Shown: in pieces, positions 1 to 11,654 of the stretch
How the letters are laid out: each line of letters opens with the position of its first letter
Numbering within the stretch: position 1 is the stretch's first letter
Program-made: the position numbers and the translations under genes
Source of the DNA: Molossus alvarezi
Lineage: Eukaryota > Chordata > Mammalia > Chiroptera > Molossidae
Assembly: GCA_037176705.1 (NCBI GenBank)
Contig: JBAWUJ010000109.1
Coordinates: 62,001 to 126,000, forward strand
Direction of reading: 5' to 3'
DNA length: 64,000 bases
Notes under the pieces: model-generated
The model's database searches: none
What the model saw: only the letters and a program-made list of their open reading frames with translations
Told to the model about the DNA's origin: nothing

Positions 1-2179
1 CCGTTTTGATGGTTGTTTCTTTAGCTGCGCAGAAGCTGTTTAGTTTTAGGTATTGTCATGTGTTTGTTAACTTATTTATTAATTTATTTTGGTGTGTACT
101 TGTCTGTTGCTTTAGGTGTTATATCAGTGAAAACTCTGCGGGCTATGTGTGAAATTTTGTGTCCTGCACTTTCTTCTATAATTTGTACGGATTCATGAGT
201 TTCATTTAAGTATTTTATCCATTTCAAGTTTATTCTCATGTATGGTGTAAGGTCGTTGTCTGGCTTCATTTTTTTTTTTTTTTTTTTTTGCACGTTGCTT
301 TCCAATATTTTCAACGCCATTTATTGAAGGGACTGTCTTGACTCCACTGTATGTTGTTGCCAACATAGTCGAATTGTAATTGAATATATTGTCTTGGGTC
401 AATTTCTGGGTTGTCTATTCTGTTCCATTGACCTATCTGCCTGTTTCTGTGCCAGTACCAGGCTTATTTTTATTATGGTGGCTTTGTGGTATGACCTGAA
501 ATCTGGTCATGTGAACCCTCCTGCTTTGTTCGTCTTTCTCAAGGTGTCTGTGGGTACTAGGGGTCTTTTTTAGTTTATATACACTTTTGGAGTGTTTGTA
601 GTAGTTCTGTGACGTAAGTCATTGGTATTTTGGTGATGATTGCATTGAGTGTGTAGATTGCTTTGGGTAGTAGGGTCATTTTAATGATGGTAGTTCTTCC
701 AATCCATGAAAAGGGTATATGCTCTCCCTTTTTTATATCTTCCTCCACTTCTGATTTCACTGTCCTGTAGTTATCTGTGAAGAAGTCCTTTACTTCTTCG
801 GTTAAGTTTATTCCTAGGTATTTTAATTTTTTGTGCTGTCTTGGTAAATGAAGTTGATTTTTCAGTTTCTCTTTCTGTGATTTAATCTTTGGTGTATAAA
901 AATGCCATCGATTTCTTGACAATAATTTTGTGTCCAGCCACATTGCCATATTCCAGGATTGAATTAATGTAGATTTTTGATGGAGTCTTTAGGGTTTTTT
1001 ATGTACCATATTATGTCCTCTGCATATAATGACAGTTTCACTTGCTCCTTTCCAGTTGGGATCCCTTTTATTTTTTCTTCATGTGTAATTGCAGTGTCTA
1101 AGACGTCCAGTTCTATGTGAAATAAGAGTGGCAAAAGCGGGCATCCCTGTCTTGTTCTCATTCTTAAGGGGACTGCTTTTTGTTTTCGCCCATTGTGTAT
1201 GTTGTTGGCTGTGTTTTTCATATGTCGCCTGTATTGTATTGCGATGTGGCCCCTCTGTTCCCACATCGCTGAGCGTGTTTATCCGAAATGGGTGCAGGAT
1301 TTTGTCGAATGCTTTTTTCGCATATATTGATATGATCATGTGGTTTTTATCTTTTGTTTTGTTTATGCGATGTATCACATTTATTGATGTGCACATATTG
1401 TACCATCCTTGAGTGCCTGGACTATAACCCAGTAAGTCAAGGGGAGTAATGTGTATGAGGTATTGCTGGATTTGATTCGCTAATAGTTTGCTAAGAATTT
1501 TGGCATCTGTGTTAATCAGGGATGTTGGCCTGTAGTTTTCCTTAGTTTATAGTGTGTTCATGTGGTTTGAGAATTAGGATTATGCTGGCCTCAGAAAGTG
1601 TGTTTGGAAGTGTTCCGTCTTGGTGGATTTATTGAAATAGTTTGAGAAGTGTGGGTGTTAATTCGTTGAATGTTCACTAAAACTCCCCCGTGCAGCCATC
1701 CGAGAGCTTGGTTTTGTTTGCTGGGAGATTTTTGATTCTATCTTCAATTTTCGTAGATGTGTTTGGTGTGTTCAAGTTTTCTATCTCTTCCCCATTCAGT
1801 GCTGGGAGACTATGTAATCCCAGAAATGTTTCCATTTTTTCATCTTTTGAATTATTTTTAGTCTCTATGGTGTCTATTTCTGCTCTGTTCTTTGCTATTC
1901 ATTTCCTACTGCTTAGTTTGAGGTGTTTGTTTGTTTGATAGTTTGTTTCATTTTTTTCTGGTTTTTTAAGTTCTGATGTGAGATAGTGAAATAGAAACTG
2001 TTGTTTTCTGAGGTAGACATGTGGGGTATAAACTTCCCTATCAGGACTACTGTCACTGAATCCCATTGATTTTGTGTTGTTGTGTGTTCACTTTCATTGG
2101 TTTCCATGAAGTTTCTCATTTTTTCTTGATCTCCTTGTGAACCCATTCATTGTTTGTTTAATTTATATTGTAGACTGTA
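1..2179 (-). repeat. L1-derived satellite monomer M0 (partial, type A)
   Basis: This is the first, incomplete unit of a head-to-tail array, cut by the window start. On the minus strand it reads as L1 ORF2, from just inside the C-terminal third back to the endonuclease/RT linker. Reverse transcriptase remnants lie at 964-1396, where the palm motif RQGCPL is visible and the catalytic FADD box reads YAED. A 124-codon frame at 575-949 is still open, as in M2 and M4. A T21 run sits at 269-289. The unit carries the type-A bases: 'ctctccc' near 724, 'attgtacc' near 1397 and 'caagggg' near 1438. It is non-coding DNA, because frameshifts and stops split ORF2 in the same places as in the other monomers. 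Confidence 0.9.
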
Positions 2180-5100
2180 TTCTATTTTTTAATAATGCAT
2201 TCATTTATTTTTGTTACAGTTCTTTCTCCCCACCACTGTTTTGCCCCTCCCCCTCCCTTCCTGCCCTATCCCCAGCTTTGTTGTGCATGTGCATTGTTCC
2301 TGAATAGATGCATATCAGTTCTGTGGTTTATCTCTCCCATACCACCCCGTAATCTGGAGATTGTCTGTCTGTGCCCCACTTCCACGTTTCTGGGACTACC
2401 CCATTCCTCAGACTGTTATGTTCATTATATTCCACAGATAAGTGAGATCATATGACACTTGTCTCTCTGTGTTTGGCATGTTTTGCTTAGGATAATACTG
2501 TCCAGGCCCCTCGGTGTAGTCTCAAAGGTTAAGGGATCTTTCTTTCTTACATGTGCATAGTACTCCATTGTGTATATGTACCACCTCTTTTTTAAGCATT
2601 CGTCTACTGATGGACACTTGGGCTGTGTCCAGATCTTAGCTATTGTAAATAGTGCTCCTACAAACCTAGGGATACATATATTCTTTCTGATGGGTGTTTC
2701 AGGCTTCTTAGTGTGTATTTCCTAGCAGTGGGATCTCTGGGTCAAATGAAAGTTCAGTGTTTAAGTGTTTGAGGTAACACCATATTGTTTTCCATAGTGG
2801 CTGCACCAGTCTGCATTCCCACCGGCAGTGTACTGGAGTCCTCTGTGCCCACCCCTCGCCAAGACTTGCAGTTTGAAGATTTGGTGATGGCGGCCATTCT
2901 GACAGGTGTGTGGTAATATCTCCTTATTGTTTTAATTTGCATCTCTCTGATGATTAGTGATTTTGTGCATTTCTTCATATGTCTCTTACCATTTGTATGT
3001 CCTGTTTCGAGAGCTGTGTGTTTTGTTCCTCTGCCCGTTTTTTAATTGGGTTCTTGGTTTTCCTATAGCTGAGTTTTATAAGCAGTCCATATTTTGGAAA
3101 TTAACCCTTTTCAGATTCATCATCAGCATGTTTGGTCTTCCAGATAGTGAGAACCCTTTCCGTTTTGATGGTTGTTTCTTTAGCTGCGCAGAAGCTGTTT
3201 AGTTTTAGGCATTGTCATGTGTTTGTTAACTTATTTATTTATTTATTTTGGTGTGTACTTGTCTGTTGCTTTAGGTGTTATATCAGTGAAAACTCTGCTG
3301 GCTATGTGTGAAATTTTGTGTCCTGCACTTTCTTCTATAATTTGTACGGATTCATGAGTTTCATTTAAGTATTTTATCCATTTCAAGTTTATTCTCATGT
3401 ATGGTGTAAGGTCGTTGTCTCACTTCATTTTTTTTTTTTTTTTTTTTTTTTTTGCACGTTGCTTTCCGATATTTTCAACGCCATTCATTGAAGGGACTGT
3501 CTTGACTCCACTGTATGTTGTTGCCAACATTGTCGAATTGTAATTGAATATATTGTCTTGGGTCAATTTCTGGGTTGTCTATTCTGTTCCATTGACCTAT
3601 CTGCCTGTTTCTGTGCCAGTACCAGGCTTATTTTTATTATGGTGGCTTTGTGGTATGACCTGAAATCTGGTCATGTGAACCCTCCTGCTTTGTTCGTCTT
3701 TCTCAAGGTGTCTGTGGGTACTAGGGGTCTTTTTTAGTTTATATACACTTTTGGAGTGTTTGTAGTAGTTCTGTGACGTAAGTCATTGGTATTTTGGTGA
3801 TGATTGCATTGAGTGTGTAGATTGCTTTGGGTAGTAGGGTCATTTTAATGATGTTAGTTCTTCCAATCCATGAGAAGGGTATATGCTCTCACTTTTTTAT
3901 ATCTTCCTCCACTTCTGATTTCACTGTCCTGTAGTTATCTGTGAAGAAGTCCTTTACTTCTTCGGTTAAGTTTATTCCTAGGTATTTTAATTTTTTGTGC
4001 TGTGATGGTAAATGAAGTTGATTTTTCAGTTTCTCTTTCTGTAATTTAATCTTTGGTGTATAAAAATGCCATCGATTTCTTGACATTTATTTTGTGTCCT
4101 GCCACATTGCCATATTCCAGGATTGAATTAATGTAGATTTTTGATGGAGTCTTTAGGGTTTTTTATGTACCATATTATGTCCTCTGCATATAATGACAGT
4201 TTCACTTGCTCCTTTCCAGTTGGGATCCCTTTTATTTTTTCTTCATGTGTAATTGCAGTGTCTAAGACGTCTAGTTCTATGTGAAATAAGAGTGGCAAAA
4301 GCGGGCATCCCTGTCTTGTTCTCATTCTTAAGGGGACTGCTTTTTGTTTTCGCCCATTGTGTATGTTGTTGGCTGTGTTTTTCATATGTCGCCTGTATTG
4401 TATTGCGATGTGGCCCCTCTGTTCCCACATCGCTGAGCGTGTTTATCCGAAATGGGTGCAGGATTTTGTCGAATGCTTTTTTCGCATATATTGATATGAT
4501 CATGTGGTTTTTATCTTTTGTTTTGTTTATGCGATGTATCACATTTATTGATGTGCACATATTGAACCATCCTTGAGTGCCTGGACTGTAACCCAGTAAG
4601 TCAAGGTGAGTAATGTGTATGAGGTATTGCTGGATTTGATTCGCTAATAGTTTGCTAAGAATTTTGGCATCTGTGTTAATCAGGGATGTTGGCCTGTAGT
4701 TTTCCTTAGTTTATAGTGTGTTCATGTGGTTTGAGAATTAGGATTATGCTGGCCTCAGAAAGTGTGTTTGGAAGTGTTCCGTCTTGGCGGATTTATTGAA
4801 AAAGTTTGAGTAGTGTGGGTGTTAATTCGTTGAATGTTCACTAAAACTCCCCGGTGCAGCCATCCGAGCCCTTGGTTTTGTTTGCTGGGAGATTTTTGAT
4901 TCTATCTTCAATTTTCGTAGATGTGTTTGGTGTGTTCAAGTTTTCTATCTCTTCCCCATTCAGTGCTGGGAGACTATGTAATCCCAGAAATGTTTCCATT
5001 TTTTCATCTTTTGAATTATTTTTAGTCTCTATGGTGTCTATTTCTGCTCTGTTCTTTGCTATTCATTTCCTACTGCTTAGTTTGAGGTGTTTGTTTGTTT

Positions 5101-5344
5101 GATAGTTTGTTTCATTTTTTTCTGTTTTTTTTAAGTTCTGATGTGAGATAGTGAAATAGAAACTGTTGTTTTCTGAGGTAGACATGTGGGGTATAAACTT
5201 CCCTATCAGGACTACTGTCACTGAATCCCATTGATTTTGTGTTGTTGTGTGTTCACTTTCATTGGTTTCCATGAAGTTTCTCATTTTTTCTTGATCTCCT
5301 TGTGAACCCATTCATTGTTTGTTTAATTTATATTGTAGACTGTA
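2180..5344 (-). repeat. L1-derived satellite monomer M1 (full, type B)
   Basis: This is a full ~3.16 kb unit. On the plus strand it starts at the L1 3' end (the 'tttatttttgttacag' motif, then a C-rich tract at 2244-2273). It then runs through the ORF2 C-terminus (2754-2978), a T26 run (3428-3453) and RT remnants (4128-4560), and ends in the endonuclease/RT linker near 5,300. There it joins the 3' end of the next unit directly. The type-B bases are 'ctctcac' near 3888, which makes a stop in the minus-strand frame, plus 'attgaacc' and 'caaggtg'. M1 resembles M3 and M5 more than M0, M2 or M4 at these positions. The L1 lacks its endonuclease N-terminus, ORF1 and 5' UTR, so it cannot be autonomous. 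Confidence 0.92.
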
Positions 5345-8300
5345 TTCTATTTTTTAATAATGCATTCATTTATTTTTGTTACAGTTCTTTCTCCCCCCCA
5401 CTGTTTTGCCCCTCCCCCTCCCTTCCTGCCCTATCCCCAGCTTTGTTGTGCAGGTGCATTGTTCCTGAGTAGATGCATATCAGTTCTGTGGTTTATCTCT
5501 CCCATAGGACCCCCTAATCTGGAGATTGTCTGTCTGTGCCCCACTTCCACGTTTCTGGGACTACCCCATTCCTCAGACTGTTATGTTCATTATATTCCAC
5601 AGATAAGTGAGATCATATGACACTTGTCTCTCTGTGTTTGGCATGTTTTGCTTAGGATAATACTGTCCAGGCCCCTTGGTGTAGTCTCAAAGGTTAAGGG
5701 ATCTTTCTTTCTTACATGTGCATAGTACTCCATTGTGTATATGTACCACCTCTTTTTTAAGCATTCGTCTACTGATGGACACTTGGGCTGTGTCCAGATC
5801 TTAGCTATTGTAAATAGTGCTCCTACAAACCTAGGGATACATATATTCTTTCTGATGGGTGTTTCAGGCTTCTTAGTGTGTATTTCCTAGCAGTGGGATC
5901 TCTGGGTCAAATGAAAGTTCAGTGTTTAAGTGTTTGAAGTAACACCATATTGTTTTCCATAGTGGCTGCACTAGTCTGCATTCCCACCGGCAGTGTACTG
6001 GAGTCCTCTGTGCCCACCCCTCGCCAAGACTTGCAGTTTGAAGATTTGGTGATGGCGGCCATTCTGACAGGTGTGTGGTAATATCTCCTTATTGTTTTAA
6101 TTTGCATCTCTCTGATGATTAGTGATTTTGTGCATTTCTTCATATGTCTCTTACCATTTGTATGTCCTGTTTCGAGAGCTGTGTGTTTTGTTCCTCTGCC
6201 CGTTTTTTAATTGGGTTCTTGGTTTTCCTATAGCTGAGTTTTATAAGCAGTCCATATTTTGGAAATTAACCCTTTTCAGATTCATCATCAGCATGTTTGG
6301 TCTTCCAGATAGTGAGAACCCTTTCCGTTTTGATGGTTGTTTCTTTAGCTGCGCAGAAGCTGTTTAGTTTTAGGTATTGTCATGTGTTTGTTAACTTATT
6401 TATTAATTTATTTTGGTGTGTACTTGTCTGTTGCTTTAGGTGTTATATCAGTGAAAACTCTGCTGGCTATGTGTGAAATTTTGTGTCCTGCACTTTCTTC
6501 TATAATTTGTACGGATTCATGAGTTTCATTTAAGTATTTTATCCATTTCAAGTTTATTCTCATGTATGGTGTAAGGTCGTTGTCTGGCTTCATTTTTTTT
6601 TTTTGCACGTTGCTTTCCAATATTTTCAACGCCATTTATTGAAAGGACTGTCTTGACTCCACTGTATGTTGTTGCCAACATTGTGGAATTGTAATTGAAT
6701 ATATTGTCTTGGGTCAATTTCTGGGTTGTCTATTCTGTTCCATTGACCTATCTGCCTGTTTCTGTGCCAGTACCAGGCTTATTTTTATTATGGTGGCTTT
6801 GTGGTATGACCTGAAATCTGGTCATGTGAACCCTCCTGCTTTGTTCGTCTTTCTCAAGGTGTCTGTGGGTACTAGGGGTCTTTTTTAGTTTATATACACT
6901 TTTGGAGTGTTTGTAGTAGTTCTGTGACGTAAGTCATTGGTATTTTGGTGATGATTGCATTGAGTGTGTAGATTGCTTTGGGTAGTAGGGTCATTTTAAT
7001 GATGGTAGTTCTTCCAATCCAAGAGAAGGGTATATGCTCTCCCTTTTTTATATCTTCCTCCACTTCTGATTTCACTGTCCTGTAGTTATCTGTGAAGAAG
7101 TCCTTTACTTCTTCGGTTAAGTTTATTCCTAGGTATTTTAATTTTTTGTGCTGTGATGGTAAATGAAGTTGATTTTTCAGTTTCTCTTTCTGTGATTTAA
7201 TCTTTGGTGTATAAAAATGCCATCGATTTCTTGACAATAATTTTGTGTCCTGCCACATTGCCATATTCCAGGATTGAATTAATGTAGATTTTTGATGGAG
7301 TCTTTAGGGTTTTTTATGTACCATATTATGTCCTCTGCATATAATGACAGTTTCACTTGCTCCTTTCCAGTTGGGATCCCTTTTATTTTTTCTTCATGTG
7401 TAATTGCAGTGTCTAAGACGTCCAGTTCTATGTGAAATAAGAGTGGCAAAAGCGGGCATCCCTGTCTTGTTCTCATTCTTAAGGGGACTGCTTTTTGTTT
7501 TCGCCCATTGTGTATGTTGTTGGCTGTGTTTTTCATATGTCGCCTGTATTGTATTGCGATGTGGCCCCTCTGTTCCCACATCGCTGAGCGTGTTTATCCG
7601 AAATGGGTGCAGGATTTTGTCGAATGCTTTTTTCGCATATATTGATATGATCATGTGGTTTTTATCTTTTGTTTTGTTTATGCGATGTATCACATTTATT
7701 GATGTGCACATATTGTACCATCCTTGAGTGTCTGGACTGTAACCCAGTAAGTCAAGGGGAGTAATGTGTATGAGGCATTGCTGGATTTGATTCGCTAATA
7801 GTTTGCTAAGAATTTTGGCATCTGTGTTAATCAGGGATGTTGGCCTGTAGTTTTTCTTAGTTTATAGTGTGTTCATGTGGTTTGAGAATTAGGATTATGC
7901 TGGCCTCAGAAAGTGTGTTTGGAAGTGTTCCGTCTTGGTGGATTTATTGAAATAGTTTGAGAAGTGTGGGTGTTAATTCCTTGAATGTTCAGTAAAACTC
8001 CCCCGTGCAGCCATCCGGGCCCTTGGTTTTGTTTGCTGGGAGATTTTTGATTCTATCTTCAATTTTCGTAGATGTGTTTGGTGTGTTCAAGTTTTCTATC
8101 TCTTCCCCATTCAGTGCTGGGAGACTATGTAATCCCAGAAATGTTTCCATTTTTTCATCTTTTGAATTATTTTTAGTCTTTATGGTGTCTATTTCTGCTC
8201 TGTTCTTTGCTATTCATTTCCTACTGCTTAGTTTGAGGTGTTTGTTTGTTTGATAGTTTGTTTCATTTTTTTCTGGTTTTTTAAGTTCTGATGTGAGATA

Positions 8301-8493
8301 GTGAAATAGAAACTGTTGTTTTCTGAGGTAGACATGTGGGGTATAAACTTCCCTATCAGGACTACTGTCACTGAATCCCATTGATTTTGTTTTGTTGTGT
8401 GTTCCCTTTCATTGGTTTCCATGAAGTTTCTCATTTTTCTTGATCTCCTTGTGAACCCATTCATTGTTTGTTTAATTTATATTGTAGACTGTA
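5345..8493 (-). repeat. L1-derived satellite monomer M2 (full, type A)
   Basis: This ~3.15 kb unit has the same layout as M1. ORF2 C-terminal remnant 5919-6143, short T12 run at 6593-6604, 124-codon open frame 6890-7264, RT remnants 7279-7711. It shares private bases with M4 one dimer away, for example 'gaaaggactg' near 6640, 'attgtggaatt' near 6680 and 'gaggcattg' near 7772. This is strong evidence that the two were copied together as part of a ~6.31 kb dimer. The YAED version of the RT catalytic box is retained. Confidence 0.92.
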
Positions 8494-11400
8494 TTCTATT
8501 TTTTAATAATGCATTCATTTATTTTTGTTACAGTTCTTTCTCCCCCCCACAGTTTTGTCCCTCCCCCTCCCTTCCTGCCCTATCCCCAGCTTTGTTGTGC
8601 ATGTGCATTGTTCCTGAATAGATGCATATCAGTTCTGTGGTTTATCTCTCCCATACCACCCCCTAATCTGGAGCTTGTCTGTCTGTGCCCCACTTCCACG
8701 TTTCTGGGACTACCCCATTCCTCAGACTGTTATGTTCATTATATTCCACAGATAAGTGAGATCATATGACACTTGTCTCTCTGTGTTTGGCATGTTTTGC
8801 TTAGGATAATACTGTCCAGGCCCCTCGGTGTAGTCTCAAAGGTTAAGAGATCTTTGTTTCTTTCATGTGCATAGTACTCCATTGTGTATATGTACCACCT
8901 CTTTTTTAAGCATTCGTCTACTGATGGACACTTGGGCTGTGTCCAGATCTTAGCTATTGTAAATAGTGCTCCTACAAACCTAGGGATACATATATTCTTT
9001 CTGATGGGTGTTTCAGGCTTCTTAGTGTGTATTTCCTAGAAGTGGGATCTCTGGGTCAAATGAAAGTTCAGTGTTTAAGTGTTTGAGGTAACACCATATT
9101 GTTTTCCATAGTGGCTGCACCAGTCTGCATTCCCACCGGCAGTGTACTGGAATCCTCTGTGCCCACCCCTCGCCAAGACTTGCAGTTTGAAGATTTGGTG
9201 ATGGCGGCCATTCTGACAGGTGTGTGGTAATATCTCCTTATTGTTTTAATTTGCATCTCTCTGATGATTAGTGATTTTGTGCATTTCTTCATATGTCTCT
9301 TACCATTTGTATGTCCTGTTTCGAGAGCTGTGTGTTTTGTTCCTCTGCCCGTTTTTTAATTGGGTTCTTGGTTTTCCTATAGCTGAGTTTTATAAGCAGT
9401 CCATATTTTGGAAATTAACCCTTTTCAGATTCATCATCAGCATGTTTGGTCTTCCAGATAGTGAGAACCCTTTCCGTTTTGATGGTTGTTTCTTTAGCTG
9501 CGCAGAAGCTGTTTAGTTTTAGGCATTGTCATGTGTTTGTTAACTTATTTATTTATTTACTTTGGTGTGTACTTGTCTGTTGCTTTAGGTGTTATATCAG
9601 TGAAAACTCTGCTGGCTATGTGTGAAATTTTGTGTCCTGCACTTTCTTCTATAATTTGTACGGATTCATGAGTTTCATTTAAGTATTTTATCCATTTCAA
9701 GTTTATTCTCATGTATGGTGTAAGGTCGTTGTCTGGCTTCATTTTTTTATTTTTTATTTTTTTTTGCACGTTGCTTTCCGATATTTTCAACGCCATTCAT
9801 TGAAGGGACTTTCTTGACTCCACTGTATGTTGTTGCCAACATTGTCGAATTGTAATTGAATATATTGTCTTGGGTCAATTTCTGGGTTGTCTATTCTGTT
9901 CCATTGATCTATCTGCCTGTTCCTGTGCCAGTACCAGGCTTATTTTTATTATGGTGGCTTTGTGGTATGACCTGAAATCTGGTCATGTGAACACTCCTGC
10001 TTTGTTCATCTTTCTCAAGGTGTCTGTGGGTACTAGGGGTCTTTTTTAGTTTATATACACTTTTGGAGTGTTTGTAGTAGTTCTGTGACGTAAGTCATTG
10101 GTATTTTGGTGATGATTGCATTGAGTGTGTAGATTGCTTTGGGTAGTAGGGTCATTTTAATGATGGTAGTTCTTCCAATCCATGAAAAGGGTATATGCTC
10201 TCACTTTTTTATATCTTCCTCCACTTCTGATTTCACTGTCCTGTAGTTATCTGTGAAGAAGTCCTTTACTTCTTCGGTTAAGTTTATTCCTAGGTATTTT
10301 AATTTTTTGTGCTGTGATGGTAAATGAAGTTGATTTTTCAGTTTCTCTTTCTGTAATTTAATCTTTGGTGTATAAAAATGCCATCGATTCTTGACATTAA
10401 TTTTGTGTCCTGCCACATTGCCATATTCCAGGATTGAATTAATGTAGATTTTTGATGGAGTCTTTAGGGTTTTTTATGTACCATATTATGTCCTCTGCAT
10501 ATAATGACAGTTTCACTTGCTCCTTTCCAGTTGGGATCCCTTTTATTTTTTCTTCATGTGTAATTGCAGTGTGTAAGACGTCTAGTTCTACGTGAAATAA
10601 GAGTGGCAAAAGCGGGCATCCCTGTCTTGTTCTCATTCTTAAGGGGACTGCTTTTTGTTTTCGCCCATTGTGTATGTTGTTGGCTGTGTTTTTCATATGT
10701 CGCCTGTATTGTATTGCGATGTGGCCCCTCTGTTCCCAGATCGCTGAGCGTGTTTATCCGAAATGGGTGCAGGATTTTGTCGAATGCTTTTTTCGCATAT
10801 ATTGATATGATCATGTGGTTTTTATCTTTTGTTTTGTTTATGCGATGTATCACATTTATTGATGTGCACATATTGAACCATCCTTGAGTGCCTGGACTGT
10901 AACCCAGTAAGTCAAGGTGAGTAATGTGTATGAGGTATTGCTGGATTTGATTCGCTAATAGTTTGCTAAGAATTTTGGCATCTGTGTTAATCAGGGATGT
11001 TGGCCTGTAGTTTTCCTTAGTTTATAGTGTGTTCATGTGGTTTGAGAATTAGGATTATGCTGGCCTCAGAAAGTGTGTTTGGAAGTGTTCCGTCTTGGCG
11101 GATTTATTGAAAAAGTTTGAGAAGTGTGGGTGTTAATTCGTTGAATGTTCACTAAAACTCCCCGGTGCAGCCATCCGAGCCCTTGGTTTTGTTTGCTGGG
11201 AGATTTTTGATTCTATCTTCAATTTTCGTAGATGTGTTTGGTGTGTTCAAGTTTTCTATCTCTTCCCCATTCAGTGCTGGGAGACTATGTAATCCCAGAA
11301 ATGTTTCCATTTTTTCATCTTTTGAATTATTTTTAGTCTCTATGGTGTCTATTTCTGCTCTGTTCTTTGCTATTCATTTCCTACTGCTTAGTTTGAGGTG

Positions 11401-11654
11401 TTTGTTTGTTTGATAGTTTGTTTCATTTTTTTCTGTTTTTTTAAGTTCTGATGTGAGATAGTGAAATAGAAACTGTTGTTTTCTGAGGTAGACATGTGGG
11501 GTATAAACTTCCCTATCAGGACTACTGTCACTGAATCCCATTGATTTTGTGTTGTTGTGTGTTCACTTTCATTGGTTTCCATGAAGTTTCTCATTTTTTC
11601 TTGATCTCCTTGTGAACCCATTCATTGTTTGTTTAATTTATATTGTAGACTGTA
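8494..11654 (-). repeat. L1-derived satellite monomer M3 (full, type B)
   Basis: This ~3.16 kb unit has its ORF2 C-terminal remnant at 9068-9292 and RT remnants at 10439-10871. The T tract at 9742-9765 is interrupted as T7-A-T6-A-T9, so it differs from the pure runs elsewhere. It carries the type-B bases 'ctctcac' near 10199, 'attgaacc' and 'caaggtg'. A one-base loss near 10387 ('atcgattcttg' where sister units have 'atcgatttcttg') adds a private frameshift. No intact frame is present. Confidence 0.92.

Noticed and set aside
1089..1412. A 107-codon plus-strand frame repeated in all six monomers (also 4253, 7404, 10564, 13713, 16872)
   Set aside because: It is the antisense shadow of the L1 RT region. 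Its conservation follows from recent DNA duplication and not from selection on a protein. No homology or start context supports it.
2957..3202. An 81-codon plus-strand frame with hydrophobic stretches, repeated every ~3.15 kb
   Set aside because: It is antisense to the ORF2 C-terminus. The hydrophobic look comes from T-rich antisense L1 codons (Phe, Leu, Val, Ile).
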